Translations under genes and position numbers: made by a program
Source: Candidatus Omnitrophota bacterium
Lineage (GTDB): Bacteria; Hinthialibacterota; Hinthialibacteria; Hinthialibacterales; JAKPRU01
NCBI GenBank assembly: GCA_029570205.1
Contig: JAKQSI010000114.1
Coordinates: forward strand, 39,939 to 103,938
Direction of reading: 5' to 3'
DNA length: 64,000 nt
Notes under the pieces: generated by a model
The model's database searches: none
Told to the model about the DNA's origin: nothing
What the model saw: the letters and a program-made list of their open reading frames with translations, nothing else
Part shown: positions 26,807-35,684 of the stretch, piece by piece
How positions within the stretch are numbered: position 1 is the stretch's first letter
Layout of the letters: the number at the start of each line of letters is the position of its first letter

Positions 26807-28657
26807 ATGTCCACTCCCCTTTTCCGTCGAAACCTTGATGCGCTCTCCCAGTGCGCTCCGGATACGGCACAAAGGCTATCCGCTTATACGCCGACAGATC
26901 GTCCGGTGTGTCGTCTTGCTCCCAGCCGGGAAAATGCTCCCACCTTGCTTGTTGAAATGGAGCAGGGAAATATCCTGTCTCTTCATCATCCGAACCGGCC
27001 GCTGGCCGAGGCGCAATCCTGGCTGAGCGGTCTGCCGCCTGAATATCTCCAAAACAGCAATGTGCTTATTCTCGGTATCGGGCTGGCCTACCATATTCAC
27101 CAATTCGCTTGTCACGCAGGGCCGGAGACGCTCATTACGGCCGTCGAACCGGACCTGGATTTGTTTGCCACCGTCTTGCATCAGATCGATCTGTCCGCCC
27201 TGTTTCGGTCCGGGAATATCTTCTGGCTGGCGGGGACCACACCTCGGGAAACCGCTCGATACCTTGCAGAGGGTCCGGTGCGGCATCGGTTCGCAGGACA
27301 GGGAATTCGGATTCTCACTCTGCCCGGATTCCAGGCTTACTACTCCAGGTATCTGGCGGAACTGGCACAGGAAATCCAAGCGGCCCTGGGAGAGGTCCAG
27401 GTCAGACAAAGAACCGTACGTACGCAGGCAGGACTCATCTTGAGAAACATCCTGGAGAATCTTCCAAGGGTTGTGCAATCACCCGGTGTCTCCGAGCTGC
27501 GTGCTACAGGTGTCGGAATGCCCGCTTTTGTTGTCGCTCCCGGTCCCACACTCACCGAACATCTTGGACGGCTGAGGGATGCCTGTCGGAAAGGCTATGT
27601 CATTGCGGTGGATACTGCCGCCCGTATTCTCAGGCGTGAAGGGATTCATTACCATCTTGTGGTATCGGTGGACCACACCGACTTGAATCGCCTGCATTTC
27701 GATAATGGGCGGGAAGATTCGGCTTTCCTGGTAAGTTACCCCGGCGTCCATCTCTCCATTCCCGCATTATATGACGGAAGAACTTTCTTCTTCGATCATC
27801 TCGGCGCCGTGGACCGCCCGATCCGTGCGTCCTCATTGTTGGAACTGCTGGATTTGTCCAACCGCCTCGGATCGCTGATTTCGCTAGGCTCGACCACAGA
27901 TTGCGCATATCACCTTGCGCGAATCATGGGTTGCTGCCCTATCGTTCTGGTTGGAACGGACCTCTCCTTTCCGGGGGAACGATTTTATGCAGCCGGCGCA
28001 ATGCAGGAGGAAGTCGATTTGGAAAGCCCTCATACAAGTGCGCAATACCTTGTCCCGAACAACCGGGGCGGCCAAGTCCGCACCAGTCATCTCTATCGAA
28101 TGTTTTGCGCCAACCTTGGTGAGCTCATTCGCGCAACAGGTGGCCTCGTATACAACACGTCATTGCACGGGGCACGAATCTCCGGAGCGATCCCGATGCC
28201 TTTTGAGGATATTCTGGATCGTGCCTGTGACGTCCGTGCCGAAGTTCCGTTCGTTCAACCCAACACGGATAACAAGGAAACAACCCGCCGAATCGCCCGG
28301 ATTGTAGACGAAATGGAGTTCGATCGGAATCGTTTGAAACAATGGGAGAAAGAAGTTCGGCGTGTGGACACTCGTGATGTCCGTAAGTTCCGGCAACGTA
28401 TGATTCCCGTTCTGAAGCAAGTGGCAGAGGCATTGGAGACTTGTCCGGGAATCCGCCTGGCGGCTTCCCAGGCGGAAGGAAGCGCGGCAGAGATTCTGGG
28501 ACATTTCCACGGAATCGGGCTGATGGGCGGGACAGATTCCAGCACAAATGACAAGGCGAGAGATCAGATCGTGAAATGGATTCGCGAGATGCGCGAGGGG
28601 ATGGAATCCATCGCCCCGTTACTGGAGAAGGCTTCGCAGAAACTCCGCAAGATGTGA
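26807..28657 (+). CDS. MAF/DUF115 (MptE-like) glycosyltransferase-family protein, copy 2
   Basis: Paralogue of the gene just upstream, 616 residues, with the same layout: an N-terminal helical segment (LFRRNLDALSQCAPDTAQRL), LILGIGLAYHIHQFA, the DUF115 core VVAPGPTLTEHLGRLRDACRKGYVIAVDTAARILRREGIHYHLVVSVDHTD, and CCPIVLVGTDLSFPG. A helical C-terminus follows. The two copies are strongly diverged, so this is an old duplication. The ATG at 26807 is 28 bp after the stop of copy 1, which indicates one transcript, although the ribosome binding site is weak. The last 39 bases overlap a convergent glycosyltransferase gene. Probable role: glycosylation of a surface protein. Confidence 0.85.
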   Translation: MSTPLFRRNLDALSQCAPDTAQRLSAYTPTDRPVCRLAPSRENAPTLLVEMEQGNILSLHHPNRPLAEAQSWLSGLPPEYLQNSNVLILGIGLAYHIHQFACHAGPETLITAVEPDLDLFATVLHQIDLSALFRSGNIFWLAGTTPRETARYLAEGPVRHRFAGQGIRILTLPGFQAYYSRYLAELAQEIQAALGEVQVRQRTVRTQAGLILRNILENLPRVVQSPGVSELRATGVGMPAFVVAPGPTLTEHLGRLRDACRKGYVIAVDTAARILRREGIHYHLVVSVDHTDLNRLHFDNGREDSAFLVSYPGVHLSIPALYDGRTFFFDHLGAVDRPIRASSLLELLDLSNRLGSLISLGSTTDCAYHLARIMGCCPIVLVGTDLSFPGERFYAAGAMQEEVDLESPHTSAQYLVPNNRGGQVRTSHLYRMFCANLGELIRATGGLVYNTSLHGARISGAIPMPFEDILDRACDVRAEVPFVQPNTDNKETTRRIARIVDEMEFDRNRLKQWEKEVRRVDTRDVRKFRQRMIPVLKQVAEALETCPGIRLAASQAEGSAAEILGHFHGIGLMGGTDSSTNDKARDQIVKWIREMREGMESIAPLLEKASQKLRKM

Positions 28658-29743
28658 GCCGAGAACCGGCAAAGAGTATTCCCGCTCCGCTTTAAGCCTG
28701 GCATTCATGCCGATCCGCTTCCGCAAAGAGGCATCCCGGCCCACCCGAACCAGGCAATCGACAAACTCTTCCTCGTTCTGCGCCAGAAAGCCATCGTTGC
28801 CGTGTTCGATCACATGCCGAACCTCACCGATGTTGCCTGCCACGACAGCAAGACCGGACGCCATATACTCGAATAGTTTGGTGGGACTTTTGGCGGCAGC
28901 CCATTCGGTATCTTCCGCAATGGGCAGCAAACCGACATCCGCCTGACGCAGGATTTCCGGCATCCGGTCCGGAGGAACAGCGCGGGTTGTCCTCACAGGA
29001 AAGTCCACTCTGTCCGCAAGATCCGCCTGCAATCGGTCCCACAAGCGGCCATCGCCCACTATCCACAACCTGGCGCCGGAAACCTTCCTGACGACTTCCG
29101 GAAACCAGCGCAGAATCATCTGCACATTCTGATAGATCGGTTCTCCCCAAATCAGTCCGTTCCAGAGATATACCACATCAGGGTCCATCCGCTCGCCCGG
29201 CGTGAACCGATCGGCATCCACTCCCGTGGGGATACGGACCACACGGGGATGATATTCACTTAGAAACTCTTTCAGGCGGAAACTGGACGCAACACATCCC
29301 AGCGCCCGGCGAGCATGACGATACGTGATCTCGTCCCATCGGTTCGATCCAAAGAAGATCCGGTTCCAGATTCCCCGACCGAAAAAATTGGAAAGAGGAA
29401 TATCATAGTCGTCATAGTCAAATACATAGCGGGGCAGAAATCCCAGTCGGTGCAAGAAAAACGGCGCGGCGGAATGGAAATGGGCTTTCTGGATATAGAT
29501 CAGGGAATGCCGTTCGGCCAATAAGCGGGGGATGGCTTTCAGGGTCAAAACGAGCTTATGCCGGTCACGAAGGTCGAAATACATCGCTTCCTCGGACAGA
29601 TGAGGAGCCAAATCCTGCCGGAATGAAAGTACGGAGGTCTGGAAATCGGGATATTGGGAAAGCATCCGCGCGAAATGATAGCAGCGAACACGGCTGTGCG
29701 GATAACCGTATCCATTGTGCGCGATGAACAGAACACGAGTCAT
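28619..29743 (-). CDS. Glycosyltransferase family 4-like protein
   Basis: A 374-residue GT-B glycosyltransferase. The N-terminal domain starts with VLFIAHNGYGYPHSRVRCYHFARML. The donor half shows RIPTGVDADRF, LWIVGDGRLWDRL, ILRQADVGLLPIAEDTEWAAAKSPTKLFEYMASGLAVVAGNIGEVRHVIEHG and a helical end. The ALPI-type donor glutamate motif is changed to SPTKLFEYMASG, which is common in this subgroup. It faces the MAF tandem tail to tail with a 39-bp overlap, and probably belongs to the same glycan function although it is read from the opposite strand. The sugar is unknown. Confidence 0.88.
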   Translation of the reverse strand: MTRVLFIAHNGYGYPHSRVRCYHFARMLSQYPDFQTSVLSFRQDLAPHLSEEAMYFDLRDRHKLVLTLKAIPRLLAERHSLIYIQKAHFHSAAPFFLHRLGFLPRYVFDYDDYDIPLSNFFGRGIWNRIFFGSNRWDEITYRHARRALGCVASSFRLKEFLSEYHPRVVRIPTGVDADRFTPGERMDPDVVYLWNGLIWGEPIYQNVQMILRWFPEVVRKVSGARLWIVGDGRLWDRLQADLADRVDFPVRTTRAVPPDRMPEILRQADVGLLPIAEDTEWAAAKSPTKLFEYMASGLAVVAGNIGEVRHVIEHGNDGFLAQNEEEFVDCLVRVGRDASLRKRIGMNARLKAEREYSLPVLGSHLAEFLRSLLQ

Positions 29744-29810
29744 TATGACGGTCGGCGCTCGTTAACCCCGCCCTACCCTCCCCGGTCTCGGGAAGGGTAA
29801 CGCCAAGCTC

Positions 29811-29833
29811 TCTCCCCCAAAGATTGGGGGAGA
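29811..29833 (-). terminator. Hairpin terminator after rpoD, member of a dispersed repeat family
   Basis: TCTCCCCCAA pairs perfectly with TTGGGGGAGA around a 3-base loop, 44 bp beyond the rpoD stop codon. The same core occurs in inverted orientation at 3777-3791. A separate 14-bp palindrome, TGAGAACGTTCTCA, spans the rpoD stop codon at 29866-29879. Confidence 0.6.
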
Positions 29834-29876
29834 TACAGAGGAGGTTGATTCTATTGAACTTAAGATGAGAACGTTC

Positions 29877-31418
29877 TCAGTTCATCTCATCCAGGAGGCG
29901 GTCCAGAAATCCCTTCAACCTTCGGGCGCGCAGTGGGTGACGCAGTTTCCGAATCGCCTTGGTTTCGATCTGGCGGACACGTTCACGGGTGATGCCGAAT
30001 CGCTCGCCGACTTCTTCCAGCTTGTGGCGCTGTCCATCCCCCAGGCCGTACCGCAGACGAAGAACCACTTCCTCGCGCTCGGTCAGGGTTCGAAGGATAT
30101 CCTCGATCTCCCTCGTGAGGATGTTGCCGGTGGCCACTCGCTCCGGAGACTCGGTGGAACGATCCTGAATCAGATCGCCGAATGTCGTGTCCCCATCTTC
30201 GGTAATCGGGCTGTCCAGCGAGATCGTGCGCTGCGAAACCTTGGACAGAATCGCGACTTTCTCTGGGGGCATTTCCATTTGCTCGGAAATTTCCTCGATG
30301 GTCGGTTCCCGCCCGAATTCCTGAACCAGCCGCTGGGTGATCCGGTTCATGCGATTGACCGTCTCGATAGTATTGACGGGCACACGGATCGTGCGGGCCT
30401 GATCGGCGATGGCGCGCGTGATCGCCTGGCGAATCCACCATGTGGCATACGTGCTGAACTTGTAGCCACGTCGGAAATCGAACTTTTCGACCGCCCGCAT
30501 CAGCCCCAGGTTCCCTTCCTGGATGAGGTCAAGAAGCTGGAGGCCTCGATTCAGGTAATTCTTGGCGATGGAAACCACCAAACGAAGGTTCGCCTCCACC
30601 ATTTCGATCTTGGCCGCATGAACGATGGTCTGCCCTTCGCGGATCAAGTCGGCAATACGTTTCGTGGTCTGGGGATCCCGCTCGATTTCGGCACGGATTC
30701 CTTCAATGTCATTTTCTGTGGGAGATCGTTTTTCCGGAACGGACCGGGTGGAGAAAGCCAGCTCATCCCGTGGACGTCCATGATGATCCGGGTGGGTTAT
30801 CCCTTGTACAAGTTGGAAGCTGGAATAAATCCGGTGGGCCATTTCCTCAATTCGCTCAAAGTCCAGTTCCAGCCCGATGCAGGTTTCCCGGAGAACCTTC
30901 TCGCGTGCTTCCAGGGTCTCCGGCTTCAGCCCTTTGCGGTTGACAATCCGGCGGTAATTCGCCGTGAGTTTACGCAACTTCACAAATCCTTTTTTGAGGG
31001 CTTTAATCCGGCGCGCAACCCCCTCCTCGGTTCCTTCGTCGGGCGCACCCGTTGTCTGAAAAACATCGTCCGGATTCATTTCCCCGGCATGAACTGCCTT
31101 TACCAGCTGACCGATCTGCTCCACCGCGAAGGGAGACATAGCCAGCGCCTGGCAGATCTTCTGCCGCCCGGTGTCGATACGCACAGCCAGGGAGACCTCT
31201 TCCTCGCGGGTCAGCAAAGGCACGGCGCCCATTTCCCGCAGATAAACCCGTGTGGAGTCGTTGCTTCCCATGCGCTCGGAAGCCGGTGTCTCGTTGTTTC
31301 GGACCATGGACGCATACAGGGCCGCCGCGTCCGGGCGATCGTCGTCTTCCAAAGCCTCCTCGGCCTCGGAAATTGCCTGCTCGAATTCCATGTCTTCCGA
31401 GATAAAAGACGATTGCAT
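29877..31418 (-). CDS. rpoD: RNA polymerase primary sigma factor (sigma-70)
   Basis: Directs RNA polymerase to housekeeping promoters. From ATG 31418 (AAGGA eight bases upstream) it has 513 residues. Region 1.2 is [21 protein letters not shown] near residue 55. A helical non-conserved region follows, then regions 2.1-2.4 ([64 protein letters not shown]). Region 3 contains REPTIEEIS, and region 4 has [18 protein letters not shown] and the helix-turn-helix [24 protein letters not shown] sequence. The acidic N-terminus is only about 50 residues, so region 1.1 is short or missing. A good promoter lies at 31626-31654, which implies an untranslated leader of about 200 bases. Confidence 0.96.
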   Translation of the reverse strand: MQSSFISEDMEFEQAISEAEEALEDDDRPDAAALYASMVRNNETPASERMGSNDSTRVYLREMGAVPLLTREEEVSLAVRIDTGRQKICQALAMSPFAVEQIGQLVKAVHAGEMNPDDVFQTTGAPDEGTEEGVARRIKALKKGFVKLRKLTANYRRIVNRKGLKPETLEAREKVLRETCIGLELDFERIEEMAHRIYSSFQLVQGITHPDHHGRPRDELAFSTRSVPEKRSPTENDIEGIRAEIERDPQTTKRIADLIREGQTIVHAAKIEMVEANLRLVVSIAKNYLNRGLQLLDLIQEGNLGLMRAVEKFDFRRGYKFSTYATWWIRQAITRAIADQARTIRVPVNTIETVNRMNRITQRLVQEFGREPTIEEISEQMEMPPEKVAILSKVSQRTISLDSPITEDGDTTFGDLIQDRSTESPERVATGNILTREIEDILRTLTEREEVVLRLRYGLGDGQRHKLEEVGERFGITRERVRQIETKAIRKLRHPLRARRLKGFLDRLLDEMN

Positions 31419-31977
31419 AATCCTCATCCTTTGCTGCGACTTTGCAAAAAAGTTTTGTATCCTGTTAAACTGCGCGATGCTGGAGCAGCCGCCCATGTTT
31501 AAATCGACGAGCAACTATAAGCCTTTAACGATTATTGAACTCCGTTTGCTACAACATGGGCCTGTGATGCGATAAGAAAAATGACATAAAACACAAAAAT
31601 CCCATCGATAATCGATCAGCTTCTTATTATATGCGTCTCAAACGGCTCCGTCAATAGATGTTCGCATTTTTTTCGCAAATGACTTGTGGGAGGGCATTTT
31701 TTTCTTTTCCCCACAGCGGATTTCCTGATGTCCGGGACAAATACCATCGTAATATATTGATATTACTATACTTAAATATAATAATTCCACGCTTGAGATG
31801 ATGAAATCCGTTCCGGCAAGACCTGTTATTCGCCTAAAACACAAAATTGCGTCGCCGGGATCGCATTTCTTGTTGAATTGAAGTGCAGAAAGTCGTTGTG
31901 GTTTTGCATAAGATGAGGTATCATATATTGGGATAGTGTGAGAAGGAGATTGGAGCGACTTTGTAACAACAGGACTC
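31419..31977. other. Divergent intergenic region with long rpoD leader
   Basis: A 559-bp region, clearly richer in A and T than the genes. It contains the rpoD promoter (31626-31654), an untranslated rpoD leader of about 200 bases and, toward the pseudopilin gene, AT-rich sequence (for example TTAAATATAATAATTCC near 31773). I see no RNA gene or coding sequence that I can name. Confidence 0.5.
31626..31654 (-). promoter_or_regulatory. Strong sigma-70 promoter for rpoD
   Basis: On the minus strand TTGACG and a perfect TATAAT with 17-bp spacing. It is the only strong promoter upstream of rpoD. Confidence 0.7.
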
Positions 31978-32646
31978 ATGAAACGTCGCGCATTCACATT
32001 AAACGAACTGCTGATCGTCGTCACAATCATGGCCATTCTGACAGCGGCGGCAGTTCCCCATTTCGTGAACGCCAAGATCAGGGCGGAACAGAGCTGTCTT
32101 TATGTCGACCTGAAGAGTCTCCAAACCGCGCTGGAACTGTACAGGCTGGATTATGGGACATACGCCCCCGGAGCCTCCATGCCTTATATGACCCGCGTGA
32201 TTGACGCCAATGCCTTGCCGGAGCTGACGACGCCGGTGTCCTATTTCGACCCCGATGGCGTATTTCAGCGAATGATCCCTACTCCCATTTTCTACGGAGG
32301 CCCCCCGGATGGCGGTGGGAGCGTGCTGGTGCTGTATAGGGGATTTTTATACGACCGGGGTGCCCGGTTCAAACCGGACGAGCAGGGAGCGGGTTTTCGC
32401 TGCACCCCCGATCTCTGGCAGCTGGTCGCCGGAAATCCGGGCTATTCGCAGCCTCTACCTGCTTTGCCCATCCTGACTCTTCCGGAAGGACCAAGCCTGT
32501 TGAATGAAATGAGAAATGCGATTTTGCCGCTTGATGTATACCCTCCCCCCAGTTATTTGCCGATCAATCCCTTCTACTCTCCCTCCAACGGCGTCCGAAG
32601 CATGGGCGACTTTTATTTGAACTCCTTCGGCGTATCCATGTTCTGA
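31978..32646 (+). CDS. Type II secretion/type IV pilus pseudopilin-like protein
   Basis: A 222-residue secreted or membrane-anchored protein with a class III (prepilin) signal: KRRA then FTLNELLIVVTIMAILTAAAVPHF. Prepilin peptidase should cut before the Phe, after which Glu at +5 is present. Two consensus positions differ: Ala instead of Gly at -1, and Asn instead of Ile or Val at +4. After the N-terminal helix comes the usual helix (AEQSCLYVDLKSLQTALELYRLDYGTY) and a variable C-terminal part. Pseudopilins of this layout are abundant in planctomycete-like bacteria and often stand alone. No secretion apparatus genes are nearby. The gene is divergent from rpoD and followed by the CotH gene. Confidence 0.85.
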   Translation: MKRRAFTLNELLIVVTIMAILTAAAVPHFVNAKIRAEQSCLYVDLKSLQTALELYRLDYGTYAPGASMPYMTRVIDANALPELTTPVSYFDPDGVFQRMIPTPIFYGGPPDGGGSVLVLYRGFLYDRGARFKPDEQGAGFRCTPDLWQLVAGNPGYSQPLPALPILTLPEGPSLLNEMRNAILPLDVYPPPSYLPINPFYSPSNGVRSMGDFYLNSFGVSMF

Positions 32647-32740
32647 TATTCCGCAACAGAGTTTATTGGCACTTCCGGTGGACGGTCGGAGATTTTCAAG
32701 GTATATTCCAAACAATGATGGAAATTCCTGGGAGAAAATC

Positions 32741-34756
32741 GTGACTTTCAATAGGGGATTCCCGTTATTTACGGCCTTCTGGATTGGCGTCCTTTTTGTG
32801 CAAGCAGAGGACGTGGTCATCAATGAGGTTTTATACAACCCCGAAACGGATTCCCGTTACGAATTCATTGAGCTGTATAATCCGTCATCTGCGCCAGTCG
32901 ATTTGTACGGATTCGCTTTTACAGAGGGAGTTCTGTTTCCGTTTCCTTCCGGGGCGGTCATCCAACCGGCTTCCTTTCTTCTTCTCGTTAAGGACCCTGC
33001 CTTGAAGCAATGGCAGTCTGTGAAAGTCCCGTTGTTCGGCCCGTATGACGGCAAACTGGCGAATGATGGCGAGCGCTTGACACTGCGTGGGCCGGACAGT
33101 CGCTTAGTAGACTCATTTGAATACTCAGACACGCTCCCCTGGCCGCGTGGCGCGGATGGATACGGCCGATCGTTGGAACGGATTTCCGCGGCTCTGCCGT
33201 CGGAGGATTTCCATTCCTGGCGGGCTTCTCTGCAGAATAACGGAACTCCCGGATATCAAAACTCCGTTCTCGGTATCCCCCCGTTTCCTGTCATCTGCTC
33301 TTTTCAGTGCTTGCCACCCTGTCCGACCTCCATGGATTTTGTGAATGTGCAAGCGACATTGGACGCTCCCGAACGGATTCGACAGGCAACTCTCTATGCC
33401 GAACTGCACCGGACTTTCGGAACAGTTCCGACATTTTCCTCTCCGATGGTCCGGATGGACCGGAACCCGGAACAGGCCGTGTTCCAATGTGTCATTCCCC
33501 CCTGTACCTCAGAAACGCTGGTTCGTTTTTATTTCCGGCTCGATCTGGATGATGGAACCGATCTTCAACTCCCGCCCCTGGGCGAGCCTCGGCCGTTCGA
33601 ATCCTATTTCGTTTACGACAATGAGATTTCCTCGAAACTTCCTTTACTCTGGATCTTTCCGACAAACCGGGTAGGAGCCTCCACAACAACACGATCCATC
33701 AGCGGGATTGTGGTTAAGCCGGTGACATCCGAGCAGGTCCTGGTTTTCGATGGGGCACGAATCGAATCTGCAAATACCGGACAAAAGGTCCGATTTCTGA
33801 AAGGCGAGGAATTCCGGGGGGACCGGACGATCAACCTGTCAGTGGAGCGTCCTCGCGAAGGCACCACTGCCGGTCCCCGGTCGCCCCATGTAGAGCATAT
33901 CTCCTACCGACTGTTTCGGGATTTCGGGGTTCTGGCCCCGCGTTGTGACTGGTATCGGGTCATTGAGAAAAAATCGCACACACAGAGAATTGCCATCCAG
34001 CAGCCCAACGAACGGTTTCTGGCAATCAACGGGCGGGATGATGAGGGCAATATCTACAAAATCGCCTATAATGAACTGAATCAATTTCATGAAACCAATA
34101 TCCCCAGTTTCGGTTACGCCAAGCAAACGAATACGGATGAGGACTGCCAGGACCTGTTCCAGATGGTACGGGCCATCAACGTAAGCGGGGCCGAGGCCCG
34201 TGGCAGGGCGCTTCGGACTTACCTCGATGTTCGGGAAGTGATGGCCTATTCGGTAGTCTCGGTTTTTCTGGTGAATTGGGACGGGTTTCACAACAATATG
34301 TTTCTTTATCACAACCCGCCTCCCATCGACCGTTGGGAGTGCATCCCCTGGGACCTGGATAAGACATTCGGGTATACGGACGGGAATCCCATGTTTACAG
34401 AACTACCGCTGGAATTCCCTCTTACGGGAAGATCTTCTGCGGTTTCCAGGGGGCCGGGGCCTATCGCAAAGCCTTTTCACAGCGATGCCGAACTGGATGA
34501 CGCTTATCGCGAATGGCTTGGGAGAGAACTGAATGGCCTTCTGTCCGAGCAGCGGATCGGGGACCTGATTACCGAGGCCGAAAACCTGCTTCTGGAGGAC
34601 CTGGATTTGACCGAACAATACCTGGGAACCGGAAACACCGAACGCCGTCAACAGATTTTGACCTCGTACGAAACCATGCGGACCTTTGTGCGCCTTCGCC
34701 ACGCATATCTCCGGAGCAAACTCCCTGTATCCATCGAAGACTGGCAAATCCGTTGA
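32741..34756 (+). CDS. Secreted lamin-tail domain/CotH-like protein
   Basis: A 671-residue secreted protein. GTG at 32741, five bases after GGGAGA, is chosen because it starts a normal signal peptide (FNRGFPLFTAFWIGVLFVQA). Residues about 25-120 form a lamin-tail domain (VVINEVLYNPETDSRYEFIELYN, DLYGFAF, FLLLVKDP). A beta domain follows. From about 310 to the end is a CotH-type kinase-like region: HISYRLFRDFGVLAPRCDWYRV, GRDDEGNIYKIAYNE, YLDVREVMAYSVVSVFLVNWDGFHNNMFLYH and WECIPWDLDKTFGYTD. CotH proteins are atypical protein kinases of spore coats or surfaces. Many bacterial copies combine with lamin-tail domains and act extracellularly. The usual glycine-rich CotH N-lobe is hard to see, so kinase activity is uncertain. 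Confidence 0.82.
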   Translation: MTFNRGFPLFTAFWIGVLFVQAEDVVINEVLYNPETDSRYEFIELYNPSSAPVDLYGFAFTEGVLFPFPSGAVIQPASFLLLVKDPALKQWQSVKVPLFGPYDGKLANDGERLTLRGPDSRLVDSFEYSDTLPWPRGADGYGRSLERISAALPSEDFHSWRASLQNNGTPGYQNSVLGIPPFPVICSFQCLPPCPTSMDFVNVQATLDAPERIRQATLYAELHRTFGTVPTFSSPMVRMDRNPEQAVFQCVIPPCTSETLVRFYFRLDLDDGTDLQLPPLGEPRPFESYFVYDNEISSKLPLLWIFPTNRVGASTTTRSISGIVVKPVTSEQVLVFDGARIESANTGQKVRFLKGEEFRGDRTINLSVERPREGTTAGPRSPHVEHISYRLFRDFGVLAPRCDWYRVIEKKSHTQRIAIQQPNERFLAINGRDDEGNIYKIAYNELNQFHETNIPSFGYAKQTNTDEDCQDLFQMVRAINVSGAEARGRALRTYLDVREVMAYSVVSVFLVNWDGFHNNMFLYHNPPPIDRWECIPWDLDKTFGYTDGNPMFTELPLEFPLTGRSSAVSRGPGPIAKPFHSDAELDDAYREWLGRELNGLLSEQRIGDLITEAENLLLEDLDLTEQYLGTGNTERRQQILTSYETMRTFVRLRHAYLRSKLPVSIEDWQIR

Positions 34757-34847
34757 TTTTCCATGTCCCGCGCATCTATTGAGACTCCTTCCGGCGTGCT
34801 ATCCTTTGTAAAATAACCTATTCAGGGAGCAAGGGATACCGCCGAAA

Positions 34848-35684
34848 ATGGAACAAGAGTCCCATAGCCCGATGATTCTCATCCGAGGTCTCAGAAAACG
34901 CCTCGCGGGAAAATGGGTTCTCAACGGGGTGGATCTCTCCATTCCCGCCGGAGAAACCCGCATTGTGATCGGGCGCAGCGGAGAGGGGAAAAGCGTATTG
35001 CTCAAACACATCTGCGGATTATTGCAGCCCGATGAAGGGGAGGTGTGGATTGACGGGCAGGAGATATCCCGCCTTACTGAAAAAGAACTGTATCCGGTCC
35101 GCGCGAAAATCGGAATGTTGTTTCAAAGTGCGGCGTTGTTCGACTCGCTGACCGTGAAGGAAAACGTGGGATTTGCTCTTTACGAGCACGAGCGCCTTTC
35201 CGAATCGGAGATCGAACGCCGCGTGCTGGAGAACCTCAAAATGGTTCAGCTTGGGAATATTCTCAACAAAATGCCGTCGGAACTCTCCGGCGGGATGCGT
35301 AAACGGGTCGGTCTGGCACGGGCCATCGCCCGCCGACCGAAAATCATCCTGTACGATGAACCCACCACCGGCCTGGACCCGGTGACCGCAGATGCCATCA
35401 ACGACCTGATTATCCATCTCTCCCGCGAGCTGAGGGTGACCTCGGTGGTAGTCACTCACGATCTGGCCAGTGCGTTTAAAGTAGGGAATAAGTTTTCCAT
35501 GCTGTTTGAGGGAAAAATCATTTATACTGGAACCCCGGATGAGGTCCGCAAGACCGACAATCCGTATATCCGCCAATTCGTTGACGGAAAGGCAGAGGGG
35601 CCGTTGACCAGTCTGCCTGTGGGTCAGGAGGAGGACAATCTCTCCGTGCTGCCGGTCGGGAGTCGGGAATCGGTGATGCCATGA
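34848..35684 (+). CDS. mlaF: ABC transporter ATPase of the MCE/Mla lipid transport system
   Basis: A 278-residue ABC ATPase that would energise phospholipid movement between inner and outer membranes. Walker A is GRSGEGKS (residues about 43-50), the signature is LSGGMRKRVGLARAIARRP with the GMRKR form typical of MlaF, and Walker B is IILYDEPTTGLDPVTA followed by the switch His in VVTHDL. It overlaps the downstream MCE gene by the ATGA junction (35681-35684), so they are translationally coupled. The permease MlaE normally precedes or neighbours this pair. None is present here. Confidence 0.93.
   Translation: MEQESHSPMILIRGLRKRLAGKWVLNGVDLSIPAGETRIVIGRSGEGKSVLLKHICGLLQPDEGEVWIDGQEISRLTEKELYPVRAKIGMLFQSAALFDSLTVKENVGFALYEHERLSESEIERRVLENLKMVQLGNILNKMPSELSGGMRKRVGLARAIARRPKIILYDEPTTGLDPVTADAINDLIIHLSRELRVTSVVVTHDLASAFKVGNKFSMLFEGKIIYTGTPDEVRKTDNPYIRQFVDGKAEGPLTSLPVGQEEDNLSVLPVGSRESVMP

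Noticed and set aside
24907..28657. MAF tandem as evidence for a flagellar locus
   Set aside because: No flagellar gene occurs within the window, so only surface glycosylation in general is supported.
29865..31502. Long open frame (545 codons) on the plus strand across rpoD
   Set aside because: It is the exact antisense of rpoD, whose protein is unmistakable. GC-rich codon use produces such mirror frames, and its translation has no recognisable domain.
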